A DNA stretch of 39,664 nucleotides from a bacterium (GCA_020624805.1 JAHKVW010000041.1:1-39664), one strand, 5' to 3'. Counted from the first letter of the stretch, positions 15,041 through 22,332 are shown. Made by a program: numbers and translations. Notes: generated from the sequence alone by a model not told the origin.

Positions 15041-17665
15041 TTATACGTCTTTGTGCTCGCCGTAGTAGGCGTTGAGATACATCTGCTTGATCTCGCTGAT
15101 CAGCGGATAGCGCGGATTCGCGCCGGTGCACTGATCGTCAAACGCCTGCTCGCTCATCTCGTCGAGGGTGGCGAGGAAGGCTTCTTCATCCTTGACATAA
15201 TCGCGGATGGTCGGCATGATACCGATCTCGGTCTTGAGAGCGGTGATCCTGTCGAGCAGACCCTGCAGCTTTTCATTGTCGTCGTTGCCGGTAACACCCA
15301 GCGCCTCCGCAATCTGAGCATATCTGCGCAGGGTGTGCGGATGATCGTACTGGGAGAAGGTGCCCATCTTGGTGGGAGCTTCTTTGGCGTTGAACATCAG
15401 CACCTCGTTCATCATCAGCGCGTTTGCGACGCCGTGAGGAATGTGGTGATAGGCGCCGAGCTTGTGCGCCATGGAGTGCATCACGCCGAGGAAGGCGTTG
15501 GCAAATGCCATGCCCGCCATGGTAGCGGCGTTCGCCATCTTCTCACGCGCTTCTTTGTTCGGCACACCGGTGACAGCGCTTTCATATGCCTTGGGCAGAT
15601 ATTCAAAGAGAACCTTGAGCGCTCCTATCGCCAGGCTGTCGGTGTAGTCGGTCGCCATGATGGAGGCGTATGCTTCCAGCGCGTGGGATACCGCGTCGAT
15701 ACCGGACGCGGAGGTCAGACCCTTGGGCGCGTCCATCATCATGTCCGCGTCAACGATCGCCATATCGGGCAGCAGCTCATAGTCCGCGAGCGGATACTTG
15801 ATGCCGCTGTTCTCGTCGGTGATGACCGCGAACGGCGTGACCTCACTGCCTGTACCAGCGGAGGTGGGGATAGCGATGAAATACGCCTTGTCGCCCATAT
15901 GCGGGAAGGTGTAGACGCGCTTGCGGATGTCCATGAAGCGCATCGCCATGTCTTCAAAATCGACCTCGGGATGCTCGTACAGCACCCACATGATCTTAGC
16001 CGCGTCCATCGGAGAACCGCCGCCGACGGCGATGATGACGTCGGGCTTGAAGCTCTCCATCATCTTGGCGCCCATCTTGGCGCAGCCGAGAGTGGGATCG
16101 GGCGCGACGTCGCTGAAGGTGGTGTGCATGATGCCCATCTCGTCGAGCTTCTTCTCCACAGCCGCGGTGTAACCGTTGGCATACAGGAAGCCGTCGGTGA
16201 CGATGAACGCTTTCTTCTTATTCATAACGCTGCCCAGCTCGTCGAGCGCGACGCTCAGACAGCCCTGTTTCATATAAACCTTTTCGGGTGCTCTGAACCA
16301 AAGCATGTTGTTCCTCCTCTTGGCTACGGTTTTGATGTTCAGCAGATGCTTGACGCCGACGTTCTCATAGATCGAGTTGCCGCCCCATGAGCCGCAGCCC
16401 AGTGTCAGCGAGGGCGCCAGACGGAAGTTGTAGATATCGCCGATACCGCCTTGTGAGGAGGGGGTGTTGACCACGATACGGCAGGTCTTCATGCGCTCCA
16501 TGAACTCGTCGAGCACATCCTTGCGGGTCAGCTCATTGATGTAGATGGAGGCGGTGTGACCGTAGCCGCCGTCCGCGATCAGCTGTTCGGCATTGTCAAA
16601 TGCCTCTTCGATGGTGTCGAATTTATACATTGCCAGTACGGGGGAGAGCTTTTCATGCGCGAACTCTTCGCTCAGCTCTACGCTCTGCACCTCGCCGATG
16701 AGGATCTTGCTGTTCTCGGGAACATCCACACCGCTGAGCTTGGCGATCTTGTAGGCGCTCTGACCGACGATCTTCGCGTTCAGAGAGCCGTTGATGATGA
16801 TGGTCTTGCGTACCTTGTCGAGCTCATCGGGCTTGAGGAAATAACAGCCGCGATATAAGAACTCCTTCTTGACCTGTTCGTAGATCGAGGACGGTACATG
16901 TACGCTCTGCTCGGAGGCGCAGATCATACCGTTGTCAAAGGTCTTGGAGTGGATGACGGAGTTGACCGCGAGGGTGATATCCGCGCTCTCGTCGATGATG
17001 GCAGGGGTATTGCCCGCGCCGACGCCCAGTGCGGGCTTGCCGGAGGAATACGCCGCCTTGACCATGCCGGGACCGCCTGTGGCGAGGATGATGTCAGCCT
17101 CTTTCATCAGGGTGTTGGTCATATCCAGCGAGGGGACGTCGATCCACGCGATGATGTCCTCGGGCGCGCCTGCCTTGACAGCCGCATCTAAGATGATCTT
17201 TGCCGCGTCGATGGTGCTCTTCTTCGCACGCGGGTGATGGGAGATGATGATGCCGTTGCGGGTCTTTAAGGAGATCAGGCACTTAAAGATCGCGGTCGAG
17301 GTCGGGTTGGTGGTGGGGATGACCGCCGCGACAACGCCGATGGGCTCCGCCACGCGAACGATGCCTGCCGCCGCGTCCTCTTCCACAACGCCGCAGGTGA
17401 TCGTGTCCTTGTAGGCGTTGTAGATGTACTCAGAGGCATAGTTGTTCTTGATGACCTTGTCCTCGACGACGCCCATGCCGGTCTCGGCGACAGCGTCCTT
17501 CGCAAGACTCAGACGCGCCTTGTTTGCCGCGGTAGCCGCAGCCTTGAAGATCGCGTCGACCTGCTCCTGAGAATAGGTGCTGAATCTCTCCTGCGCCTTG
17601 CGCACATCGTTGATTTTTCGCTCCAGCGCTTCTACGCTGTCTACGAGATACTTTTCCTTATCCAT
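15041..17665 (-). CDS. adhE: Bifunctional acetaldehyde-CoA/alcohol dehydrogenase
   Basis: An 874-residue fusion enzyme that reduces acetyl-CoA to acetaldehyde and then ethanol, using two NADH; such proteins form spirosome filaments. The N-terminal aldehyde dehydrogenase domain (1-440) has ILATGGPGMVKAAYSSGKPA, GVGAGNTPA and the active Cys in NGMICASEQS. The C-terminal iron-dependent alcohol dehydrogenase domain (about 455-874) has AVGGGSPMDAAK, IPTSAGTGSEVTPFAVI, and iron ligands in DAVSHALEAY and MHSMAHKLGAYHHIPHG. Start is the ATG at 17665 with GGAGG seven bases upstream; the longer reading frame to 17719 lies in the leader repeat. It is preceded by a good sigma-A promoter, a 170-base structured leader and a Rex-like operator (see separate entries), so redox control is likely. 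Confidence 0.97.
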   Translation of the reverse strand: MDKEKYLVDSVEALERKINDVRKAQERFSTYSQEQVDAIFKAAATAANKARLSLAKDAVAETGMGVVEDKVIKNNYASEYIYNAYKDTITCGVVEEDAAAGIVRVAEPIGVVAAVIPTTNPTSTAIFKCLISLKTRNGIIISHHPRAKKSTIDAAKIILDAAVKAGAPEDIIAWIDVPSLDMTNTLMKEADIILATGGPGMVKAAYSSGKPALGVGAGNTPAIIDESADITLAVNSVIHSKTFDNGMICASEQSVHVPSSIYEQVKKEFLYRGCYFLKPDELDKVRKTIIINGSLNAKIVGQSAYKIAKLSGVDVPENSKILIGEVQSVELSEEFAHEKLSPVLAMYKFDTIEEAFDNAEQLIADGGYGHTASIYINELTRKDVLDEFMERMKTCRIVVNTPSSQGGIGDIYNFRLAPSLTLGCGSWGGNSIYENVGVKHLLNIKTVAKRRNNMLWFRAPEKVYMKQGCLSVALDELGSVMNKKKAFIVTDGFLYANGYTAAVEKKLDEMGIMHTTFSDVAPDPTLGCAKMGAKMMESFKPDVIIAVGGGSPMDAAKIMWVLYEHPEVDFEDMAMRFMDIRKRVYTFPHMGDKAYFIAIPTSAGTGSEVTPFAVITDENSGIKYPLADYELLPDMAIVDADMMMDAPKGLTSASGIDAVSHALEAYASIMATDYTDSLAIGALKVLFEYLPKAYESAVTGVPNKEAREKMANAATMAGMAFANAFLGVMHSMAHKLGAYHHIPHGVANALMMNEVLMFNAKEAPTKMGTFSQYDHPHTLRRYAQIAEALGVTGNDDNEKLQGLLDRITALKTEIGIMPTIRDYVKDEEAFLATLDEMSEQAFDDQCTGANPRYPLISEIKQMYLNAYYGEHKDV

Positions 17666-17688
17666 TGTTATTCCTCCTATACAGGAAA

Positions 17689-17858
17689 TTAAGGCAACAC
17701 CGCCCAATTCGCGGCGCACGCCTTGCTTTTATTATTATCTCATCAGAGTGTCCGAAAACCAACATCCATATGTCAGTTTGCATACCGATCATTCAGAAAC
17801 TCTGACGAAAAATCTTACTGCGCAATCCGCACACCTGAAATGTGCGGTGTTGCCTTAA
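17689..17858 (-). other. 170-bp element with perfect 15-bp terminal inverted repeats in the adhE leader
   Basis: The ends are TTAAGGCAACACCGC (17689-17703) and GCGGTGTTGCCTTAA (17844-17858), a perfect inverted repeat. Inside, CCGCACA / TGTGCGG (17827-17833, 17841-17847) forms a hairpin that uses the same GCGG as the right end, so the two pairings exclude each other. TCAGAGT / ACTCTGA forms a third pair. It occupies almost the entire 5' untranslated region. TTAA at both ends could be a target duplication of a small non-autonomous transposon, or the closing helix of a regulatory RNA. Confidence 0.75.
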
Positions 17859-17874
17859 GCTTTTGCACAACATA

Positions 17875-17903
17875 AGTATAGCATATGCGGGGGTGGGATT
17901 CAA
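17875..17903 (-). promoter_or_regulatory. Sigma-A promoter of adhE
   Basis: On the minus strand TTGAAT (17898-17903), 17-base spacer, TATACT (17875-17880). The predicted transcript start near 17868 is only about ten bases before the leader element, giving a leader of about 200 bases. Confidence 0.82.
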
Positions 17904-17953
17904 TTTACATTTGCACCAAAGAAAAGCAAGGATTTTTGAGGGTTATAGACATA

Positions 17954-17971
17954 TTGTTATTTTTTTAACAA
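17954..17971 (-). promoter_or_regulatory. Rex-like operator upstream of adhE
   Basis: TTGTTATTTTTTTAACAA matches the clostridial Rex consensus TTGTTAA-N4-TTAACAA at 13 of 14 specified bases. Rex is an NADH-sensing repressor known to control adhE genes in Firmicutes. The site is about 50 bases upstream of the best -35; a weaker promoter with TTGTTA inside the operator and TATAAC 19 bases on could be the one it covers. Confidence 0.62.
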
Positions 17972-17991
17972 AGTTTAGTCGATTTGAGGAC

Positions 17992-18017
17992 AAAAAAAGA
18001 CCGATCATCATGACCGG
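17992..18017 (-). terminator. Intrinsic terminator for the minus-strand gene at 18114
   Basis: On the minus strand CCGGTC / GATCGG (one G-T pair) with a short loop is followed by a run of seven T residues. It lies about 95 bases after the stop codon and separates that gene from adhE. Confidence 0.72.
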
Positions 18018-18113
18018 CCTTTCCTGTTGATTGATTATGTTGTCGCTGATTCATTCACGCCTGACGGCAGAGTACGCAACTCAAATGAATCATTGTCTTC
18101 TGTTGCTTGATCG

Positions 18114-18371
18114 TTAACGGCTCGCCGCGATAACGCCTGCCGTGATCAGAACGATGTATAAGACTACGAATACGATACAAAGGATCAGGCTGACCCAGAA
18201 TACCTTACGTACCTTATTCGCGCTGAGATTAGCTTGCTCTACGTCGCCTGCGTTGATTGCTTTATTCATCGTGACGAAAGCGCCGATCGAGAAAAAGCCG
18301 CAGATGGTAAATAAGATCCATGTGAAAATGAACATAACGATGTGTTTTCCTCTGTTAGGCATTTCTTGCAT
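18114..18371 (-). CDS. Small two-helix membrane protein, CD225/dispanin-like
   Basis: An 85-residue protein with two hydrophobic helices (about residues 11-34 and 55-81) and a short loop AINAGDVEQANLSANKVRKV between them. A loop with a Gly-Asp and spaced Ala/Lys residues before the second helix is typical of the CD225/dispanin superfamily, which bacteria often encode next to DUF4234-type genes; here such a gene is its upstream neighbour. Function in bacteria is unknown. Start follows AAAGGAGAG at good spacing. It ends before a clear terminator at 17992. Domain assignment is by eye and moderate. Confidence 0.65.
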   Translation of the reverse strand: MQEMPNRGKHIVMFIFTWILFTICGFFSIGAFVTMNKAINAGDVEQANLSANKVRKVFWVSLILCIVFVVLYIVLITAGVIAASR

Positions 18372-18522
18372 AGTTTTACTCTCCTTTTTTTAAATAGTTT
18401 TGTATTGTGTATTTTAACAGATCCATTATCAAAGAGAGTTGCGCCGATAACGGGTTCTGTCAGTCGGTTTTATTCTGTCAAATGCAGATGAATCTGACAT
18501 GATTGGTCGATCCGTTCTTTGA

Positions 18523-19245
18523 TCAGCCGCGGATGTTGTAATCACCCGCGAGAAGATTCATAGCGGTCAACAGCTTGTGAGTATAGATGAACGGTCCGCA
18601 GATGATGAACGCGCCCAAAACGCCCCATAGCCAGAAGGTGCCTGCGCCGAAGCTGTACCTGATGCCTCTGCGTTTTAGCTCCGCGCTGATACGGCTGCTG
18701 GTATTGTGATACCAAATGATGGGCAGGATACCAAAGGTCAGCCATGAGAACAGGAAGAATACCAAACAATAATGCATCGTGCTTTTTCCGTCATATTGGG
18801 AAGCAATGGTGTTGATGTAGGTCGAAACCCTGCTCATGACGATGATGGGGTATATGCCGAAGGTGACGATCCCCAGGAAAAAGAACTTGACCAGACTGAA
18901 GTCGGTCGCAAGCGGAACCGCGGGACGACCGCCTTGTTGCTGATACTGCTGCGGCGCATACGATTGCTGTGCGTACTGCTGCTGCGGATACTGTTGCCGT
19001 TGCCGGTATTGCTGCTGCGGATACTGCTGCTGCGGATACTGCTGCTGCGGCTGCTGATACTGCGGCTGCTGATACTGCGGCTGCCGGTATTGCTGCTGCT
19101 GATATTGCTGTTGCGGCTGCTGATACTGCGGTTGTTGGTATTGCGGCTGCCGGTACTGCTGCGGGTATTGCTGCTGCGGATACTGCTGCTGCGGATACTG
19201 CTGCTGTTGACCGTATCGGTTCTGATCATAATTGTTTTGATCCAT
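18523..19245 (-). CDS. DUF4234-like membrane protein with YPQQQ-repeat N-terminus
   Basis: A 240-residue protein. The first 115 residues are almost only Gln, Tyr, Pro and Arg in repeats of YPQQQ and YQQPQ, a low-complexity, probably disordered cytosolic region. The rest has three hydrophobic segments: FFFLGIVTFGIYPIIVMSRV, HYCLVFFLFSWLTFGILPII and FWLWGVLGAFIICGPFIY, with the repeated FGIYPI / FGILPI motif and a following basic helix, as in DUF4234 proteins. Role unknown. Start ATG follows AAAGGAAACAAC. Its gene start is partly duplicated 130 bases upstream (see 19307-19375). Confidence 0.75.
   Translation of the reverse strand: MDQNNYDQNRYGQQQQYPQQQYPQQQYPQQYRQPQYQQPQYQQPQQQYQQQQYRQPQYQQPQYQQPQQQYPQQQYPQQQYRQRQQYPQQQYAQQSYAPQQYQQQGGRPAVPLATDFSLVKFFFLGIVTFGIYPIIVMSRVSTYINTIASQYDGKSTMHYCLVFFLFSWLTFGILPIIWYHNTSSRISAELKRRGIRYSFGAGTFWLWGVLGAFIICGPFIYTHKLLTAMNLLAGDYNIRG
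18935..19212 (-). repeat. 15-bp coding repeats in the DUF4234-like gene
   Basis: On the plus strand this is a run of CTGCTGCGGATACTG-type units, i.e. CAG-CAG-TAT-CCG-CAG read on the coding strand. Units alternate between YPQQQ and YQQPQ, with interspersed RQ units. Such a tract is prone to slippage, and multiples of 15 or 3 bases keep the frame. Confidence 0.88.
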
Positions 19246-19306
19246 TATTGTTGTTTCCTTTCGAATATAAAGTATTTGCTAATTCGAATCAATTGTTAAT
19301 CATTAT

Positions 19307-19375
19307 TCATTGCGGCATACTGTTGGGCACAAGGCAGAGTGATCGGGTAGTAGAGGCATAATTGTTTTGCTCCAT
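19307..19375 (-). pseudogene. Remnant of the start of a DUF4234-type paralogue
   Basis: A 22-codon frame beginning MEQNNY copies the start of the neighbouring protein (MDQNNY) at DNA level: CATAATTGTTTTGCTCCAT here against CATAATTGTTTTGATCCAT at 19227-19245, with an AAAGGA ribosome site before each. After six codons similarity is lost and a stop follows. It is likely a decayed or truncated duplicate. The flanking 19376-19465 holds nothing I can name. Confidence 0.6.
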
Positions 19376-19465
19376 ATTAGAAATGTCCTTTCACTTTGCT
19401 GCTCATTGCTGCTATGAAATACATCTTCAAAAGAATTATGGAATCCGTGAAGAGTTATTTGTTTA

Positions 19466-19612
19466 TCAGGGAACTAACACATCTCTCTCAAAAACCATCG
19501 TGGTGAGCTGTGTCTTTTCATCTTTGGTCGGCGCAGTCATCATCGTATGAAGTCGCCAACCTTCTTGTGCGTATTTGTTCAGCAGTCCCTTGAAGCCCTC
19601 TCCGTGTCTCAC
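19466..19612 (-). CDS. Small DUF4177-like protein, 48 residues
   Basis: A short frame starting at GTG, overlapping the stop codon of the preceding 124-residue gene as GTGA, which suggests coupling. The product begins VRHGEGFKGLLNKYAQEGWR and continues with a strand pair ending TTMVFERDV. The LNKYAQEGWRL segment followed by a beta strand ending FERD resembles the helix-strand core of DUF4177 proteins, but the usual first strand is missing. The first ten codons are nearly identical to the 3' end of the rubrerythrin gene (see 19579-19609), so this may be a fusion product or a broken gene. No functional claim is made. Confidence 0.45.
   Translation of the reverse strand: MRHGEGFKGLLNKYAQEGWRLHTMMTAPTKDEKTQLTTMVFERDVLVP
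19579..19609. repeat. Direct repeat, copy 1 (of rubrerythrin 3' end)
   Basis: Thirty-one bases starting TCAGCAGTCCCTTGAAG match 20021-20051 at 29 of 31 positions, in the same orientation. The two copies flank the 124-residue gene. Confidence 0.85.
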
Positions 19613-19983
19613 GATAACTCTTTGCCGATCAAATGAAGCTGAATAGGAAGATAAACATAATTATCGGATTTGCTTCCGAGCTTGTTGCAGTATTCAGCGG
19701 CTGAATCCTCAGAAAGTGATTCTTCCTTGATATAACATGCACCGCGATCAATATTATCGGGAGAAGGTTGATAGTCCCAAGGAATGTCATAATATTCATG
19801 AATCAAAACATAATCACCGTTTGGATCAATACAAAAGAACGACCAATCAAATTCAACGTCACCTTGACCGCCGATGCTTTTATAATTCACCTCTGAAATC
19901 AGTTTGTATCTGAATTTGGGGTTATAAGGATCATTTTTCAATTCACTGAGATTGATATCTCTTGTATTCATATTATTATTCAC
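19609..19983 (-). CDS. Hypothetical protein, 120-124 residues
   Basis: I do not recognise this protein. It is acidic and polar with no membrane segment or signal peptide; it has the segments GDVEFDWSFFCIDPNGDYVLIHEYYDIPWDY and RGACYIKEESLSEDSAAEYCNKLG (given here only as landmarks), suggesting a small alpha-beta domain of the kind found in immunity or phage-like proteins, but that is a guess. A GTG start at 19983 or an ATG at 19971 are both possible; neither has a good ribosome site. It lies between two direct repeats derived from the rubrerythrin gene and is more AT-rich than its neighbours, both consistent with insertion from elsewhere. Confidence 0.6.
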   Translation of the reverse strand: MNNNMNTRDINLSELKNDPYNPKFRYKLISEVNYKSIGGQGDVEFDWSFFCIDPNGDYVLIHEYYDIPWDYQPSPDNIDRGACYIKEESLSEDSAAEYCNKLGSKSDNYVYLPIQLHLIGKELS

Positions 19984-20003
19984 TGCCGAAACATTTCTTT
20001 AGC

Positions 20004-20546
20004 TCAGCCAAAGTATCTTTTCAGCAGACCCTTGAAGCCCGCTCCGTGTCTTGCTTCATCCTTCGCCATCTCATGAACGGTGTCATGGATTGCGTCGAGA
20101 TCGGCAGCCTTCGCGCGCTTAGCGAGATCGAGCTTACCGGCACAAGCGCCTGTCTCAGCCTCGACACGCAGCTCGAGGTTCTTCTTGGTGCTGTCGGTCA
20201 GCACTTCACCGAGCAGCTCCGCGAACTTCGCGGCATGCTCCGCCTCTTCAAACGCGTACTTGGTGAAAGCGGCACTTACCTCGGGATAACCCTCTCTGTC
20301 GGCAACTCTCGCCATCGCCAGATACATACCGACCTCGCTGCATTCGCCCTCAAAGTTGGAGCGCAGATCAGCCTTGATGTCCTCGGCAACGTCCTTTGCG
20401 ATACCTACTACATGCTCGCAGGCAAAGCCGGCGTTGTCGTCAAGCTTGTTGAATTTTTCGCCGGGTACTTTACAGACCGGGCACTTTTCGGGGGGAGTAT
20501 CTCCCTCGTGAACATAGCCGCATACAGGGCAAACCCATTTTGTCAT
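20004..20546 (-). CDS. Reverse rubrerythrin (rubredoxin domain first)
   Basis: A 180-residue protein with an N-terminal rubredoxin-like iron site (CPVCGY at about 6-11 and [11 protein letters not shown] at about 22-32), then a ferritin-like diiron four-helix domain with [35 protein letters not shown] and DEARHGAGF ligand segments. This order marks the reverse rubrerythrins of clostridia, which reduce peroxide and oxygen with NADH-derived electrons. The start is the ATG at 20546, since GGAGGAA lies eight bases upstream; the ATG at 20552 is too close to that site. An upstream AT-rich region probably carries the promoter (TTGTCA near 20605-20610), but I see no clear PerR box. Confidence 0.9.
   Translation of the reverse strand: MTKWVCPVCGYVHEGDTPPEKCPVCKVPGEKFNKLDDNAGFACEHVVGIAKDVAEDIKADLRSNFEGECSEVGMYLAMARVADREGYPEVSAAFTKYAFEEAEHAAKFAELLGEVLTDSTKKNLELRVEAETGACAGKLDLAKRAKAADLDAIHDTVHEMAKDEARHGAGFKGLLKRYFG
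20021..20051. repeat. Direct repeat, copy 2 (inside rubrerythrin 3' end)
   Basis: Encodes the [10 protein letters not shown] end of rubrerythrin on the minus strand; 29 of 31 bases match 19579-19609. Confidence 0.85.
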
Positions 20547-20726
20547 AATCATTTCCTCCTTTAGTGATTTAATTGATTAAAATGGTTGTAAAAATGATAA
20601 CATATTATGACAAGAATAAATTTCTAAATTGGAATAATCCGCAGTTTTCATCCATATTATTTTTGTGGGCATGATCCCCCGTGGTTCCTCCTTTGGGGGA
20701 GATGGATTTTTGAAGGAGTTGATGCG

Positions 20727-21269
20727 ATGCCATCCGTATTTTTGAGCCCGTCATTACAGGAATGGAACCCGTATGTCAACGGCGGGAGTGAGGAGTATTA
20801 TATGAATCTGGTCGCCGACGCGATCGAACCGTATCTGCGTTCGTCGGGGATATCCTTCTCGCGCAATTCGCCGAGCCAAACGCTCGGTCAGGCGATCGCG
20901 CAGAGTAACGCGGGAAATTATGATCTGCATCTGGCGATCCATTCCAACGCCGCCGGTTCGCAGAACAGCGGTACCGTCCGCGGGACGGACGTTTATTTTT
21001 TTCCGACAAGCGCCAAAGGGAAACGTGCCGCCGAGATCATCGCCGAAAATTACCGCGATATCTATCCACTGCCCGACAGGGTCAAGACGGTCGCGTCCGC
21101 GACGCTCGCGGAGCTTCGGCGCACCAAAGCGCCCGCCGTGCTGATCGAGACCGCCTATCACGACAACCTCGCCGACGCGGAGTGGATCCAGGAGAACATC
21201 GGCGCGATCGGGAGGAATCTGGCGCAGAGTATCGCGCAGATTTTGGGCGTGCCGTTCGTGGATGTATAA
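20727..21269 (+). CDS. N-acetylmuramoyl-L-alanine amidase (Amidase_3), no signal peptide
   Basis: A 180-residue zinc amidase-like protein that would cut the bond between N-acetylmuramic acid and L-alanine in peptidoglycan. Landmarks are GGSEEYYMNLVADAI (Glu ligand near residue 22), LHLAIHSNAAG (His near residue 72), and the catalytic Glu in AVLIETAYHDN near residue 141. The N-terminal PGHGG motif with the first zinc His of standard Amidase_3 enzymes is absent; the corresponding text is LSPSLQEWNPYVNGG. There is no signal peptide or wall-binding domain, so it may act in the mother cell, after lysis, or by another export route. The start follows GAAGGAGTTG. It is a single gene, followed by a promoter-hairpin region. 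Confidence 0.82.
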   Translation: MPSVFLSPSLQEWNPYVNGGSEEYYMNLVADAIEPYLRSSGISFSRNSPSQTLGQAIAQSNAGNYDLHLAIHSNAAGSQNSGTVRGTDVYFFPTSAKGKRAAEIIAENYRDIYPLPDRVKTVASATLAELRRTKAPAVLIETAYHDNLADAEWIQENIGAIGRNLAQSIAQILGVPFVDV

Positions 21270-21282
21270 GATGATTTTTTTG

Positions 21283-21329
21283 TTGCAGTGAAAACAGCCG
21301 TGTGTTATAATACAAGGTAACACACGGCT
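21283..21329 (+). promoter_or_regulatory. Promoter embedded in a 12-bp perfect palindrome (LUD gene)
   Basis: -35 TTGCAG (21283-21288), 17-base spacer, -10 TATAAT (21306-21311). The dyad AGCCGTGTGTTA / TAACACACGGCT (21296-21307, 21318-21329) straddles the -10 and the transcription start. It could be an operator, or a hairpin at the very 5' end of the message that may also help end amidase transcription; the T-run after it is poor. Confidence 0.75.
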
Positions 21330-21358
21330 TTGCTGTATCATTTGACGGAGGGAAAATC

Positions 21359-22018
21359 ATGGAAGAAAAAATGATGAAGAAAATCGAAAAAACAATGGAA
21401 AGACTGCGCGCCAATCAGATGGCGGCATACTATGTCGAGACCAAGGAAGAAGTTGTTCCGCTGCTCAAGACCCTGATGAACGAGGGTGAGACCGTCACCC
21501 ACGGCGGCTCTGTCACGCTCGGCGAATGCGGCGTGATCGATATGCTCAACAGCGGCGACTACAACTATCTCGACCGCTCCAAGGCGCAGACGCCCGAGGA
21601 GGTCGAGGAGATCTATCGCAAGGCGTATTTTGCCGATACCTATCTGGCAAGCGCCAACGCTGTCACCGAAGGCGGTCTGCTGTACAATGTCGACGGCAAC
21701 TCCAACCGTGTATCCGCGATCCTCTACGGTCCCAAGCAGGTCATCTTTATCTGCGGCTGCAACAAGCTCGTCAAGGATCTGGATGAAGCGGTCATGCGCC
21801 TCAAGAGCGTAGCCGCGCCGCAGAATACCAAGCGTCTGAATTGTCAGACCTACTGCGCTAAAGAGGGCGAGTGCCTGGCGATGGGCAACGACGCTTCTTA
21901 TATGTGCGACGGCTGTATGAGCTCTGAGCGCATCTGCTGTAACTATGTGATCTCCGCCCGTCAGCGTCACAAGGACAGATTGAAGGTCATCTTCGTCGGC
22001 GAGGAATTAGGCTACTGA
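21359..22018 (+). CDS. LUD-domain protein (LutC-like)
   Basis: A 219-residue cytosolic protein of the LUD (lactate utilisation) family, related to LutC and to the first part of LutB. Recognisable segments are ETVTHGGSVTLGECGVIDML, FADTYLASANAVTEGGLLYNVDGN (landmark) and GPKQVIFICGCNKLVKDL. The C-terminal part carries several cysteines (CQTYCAKEGEC, MCDGCMSSERICC) that could bind a metal or Fe-S centre. Stand-alone proteins of this type are common in Clostridia and their substrate is unknown; no lutA or lutB lies nearby. The start has GACGGAGGG upstream. It has its own palindromic promoter. Confidence 0.85.
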   Translation: MEEKMMKKIEKTMERLRANQMAAYYVETKEEVVPLLKTLMNEGETVTHGGSVTLGECGVIDMLNSGDYNYLDRSKAQTPEEVEEIYRKAYFADTYLASANAVTEGGLLYNVDGNSNRVSAILYGPKQVIFICGCNKLVKDLDEAVMRLKSVAAPQNTKRLNCQTYCAKEGECLAMGNDASYMCDGCMSSERICCNYVISARQRHKDRLKVIFVGEELGY

Positions 22019-22027
22019 TATTACTCT

Positions 22028-22108
22028 GTAGGGTACGGCATTTATGACGTACCGTTACCTGTCCGACAGATCCCTATATAAACCTTATATGTAAGGCATG
22101 GGTTAAAC
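22028..22108. repeat. TAGGG-type hairpin repeat and a second hairpin
   Basis: TAGGGTACGGCATTTATGAC then GTACCG at 22030-22055 folds as GGTACG / CGTACC; a close relative is at 32791-32817. GGCATGG / CCATGCC (22093-22099, 22106-22112) is a second stem. They fill the space between convergent genes and may serve as weak terminators. Confidence 0.7.
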
Positions 22109-22122
22109 CATGCCCCTCTCAC

Positions 22123-22278
22123 TCACTGACAATTACTCTCGTTCTTGTTCTCGGAACGATTCTCTTTGCAGTCGGTGGTGTTTTCGGACTTTTTATCGGT
22201 TGCGTAGCTCATGTTATTTGCGGTGTTCTGCGTGTTGTTCTGAGCGCTGTTCTTCGCGTTCTTCTTGGACTTGCTCAT
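22123..22278 (-). CDS. Small Asn/Lys/Ser-rich protein, 51 residues
   Basis: A tiny hydrophilic protein beginning MSKSKKNAKNSAQNN, with more than a third of residues Asn, Lys or Ser and two cysteines near the end (TTDCKENRS, ESNCQ). It has an excellent ribosome site, GGAGG seven bases before ATG, which supports real translation. Small Asn/Gln/Lys-rich proteins of this kind are frequent among spore proteins of Clostridia, and spore genes lie a few kilobases away, but no known small acid-soluble protein motif is present. The longer in-frame reading upstream runs through the antisense of the methyltransferase gene and is not real. Confidence 0.7.
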   Translation of the reverse strand: MSKSKKNAKNSAQNNTQNTANNMSYATDKKSENTTDCKENRSENKNESNCQ

Positions 22279-22332
22279 GTTGACACCTCCTTTATACACA
22301 TCCTTATTATTCCCGAAAAGAGGCGATTTATT

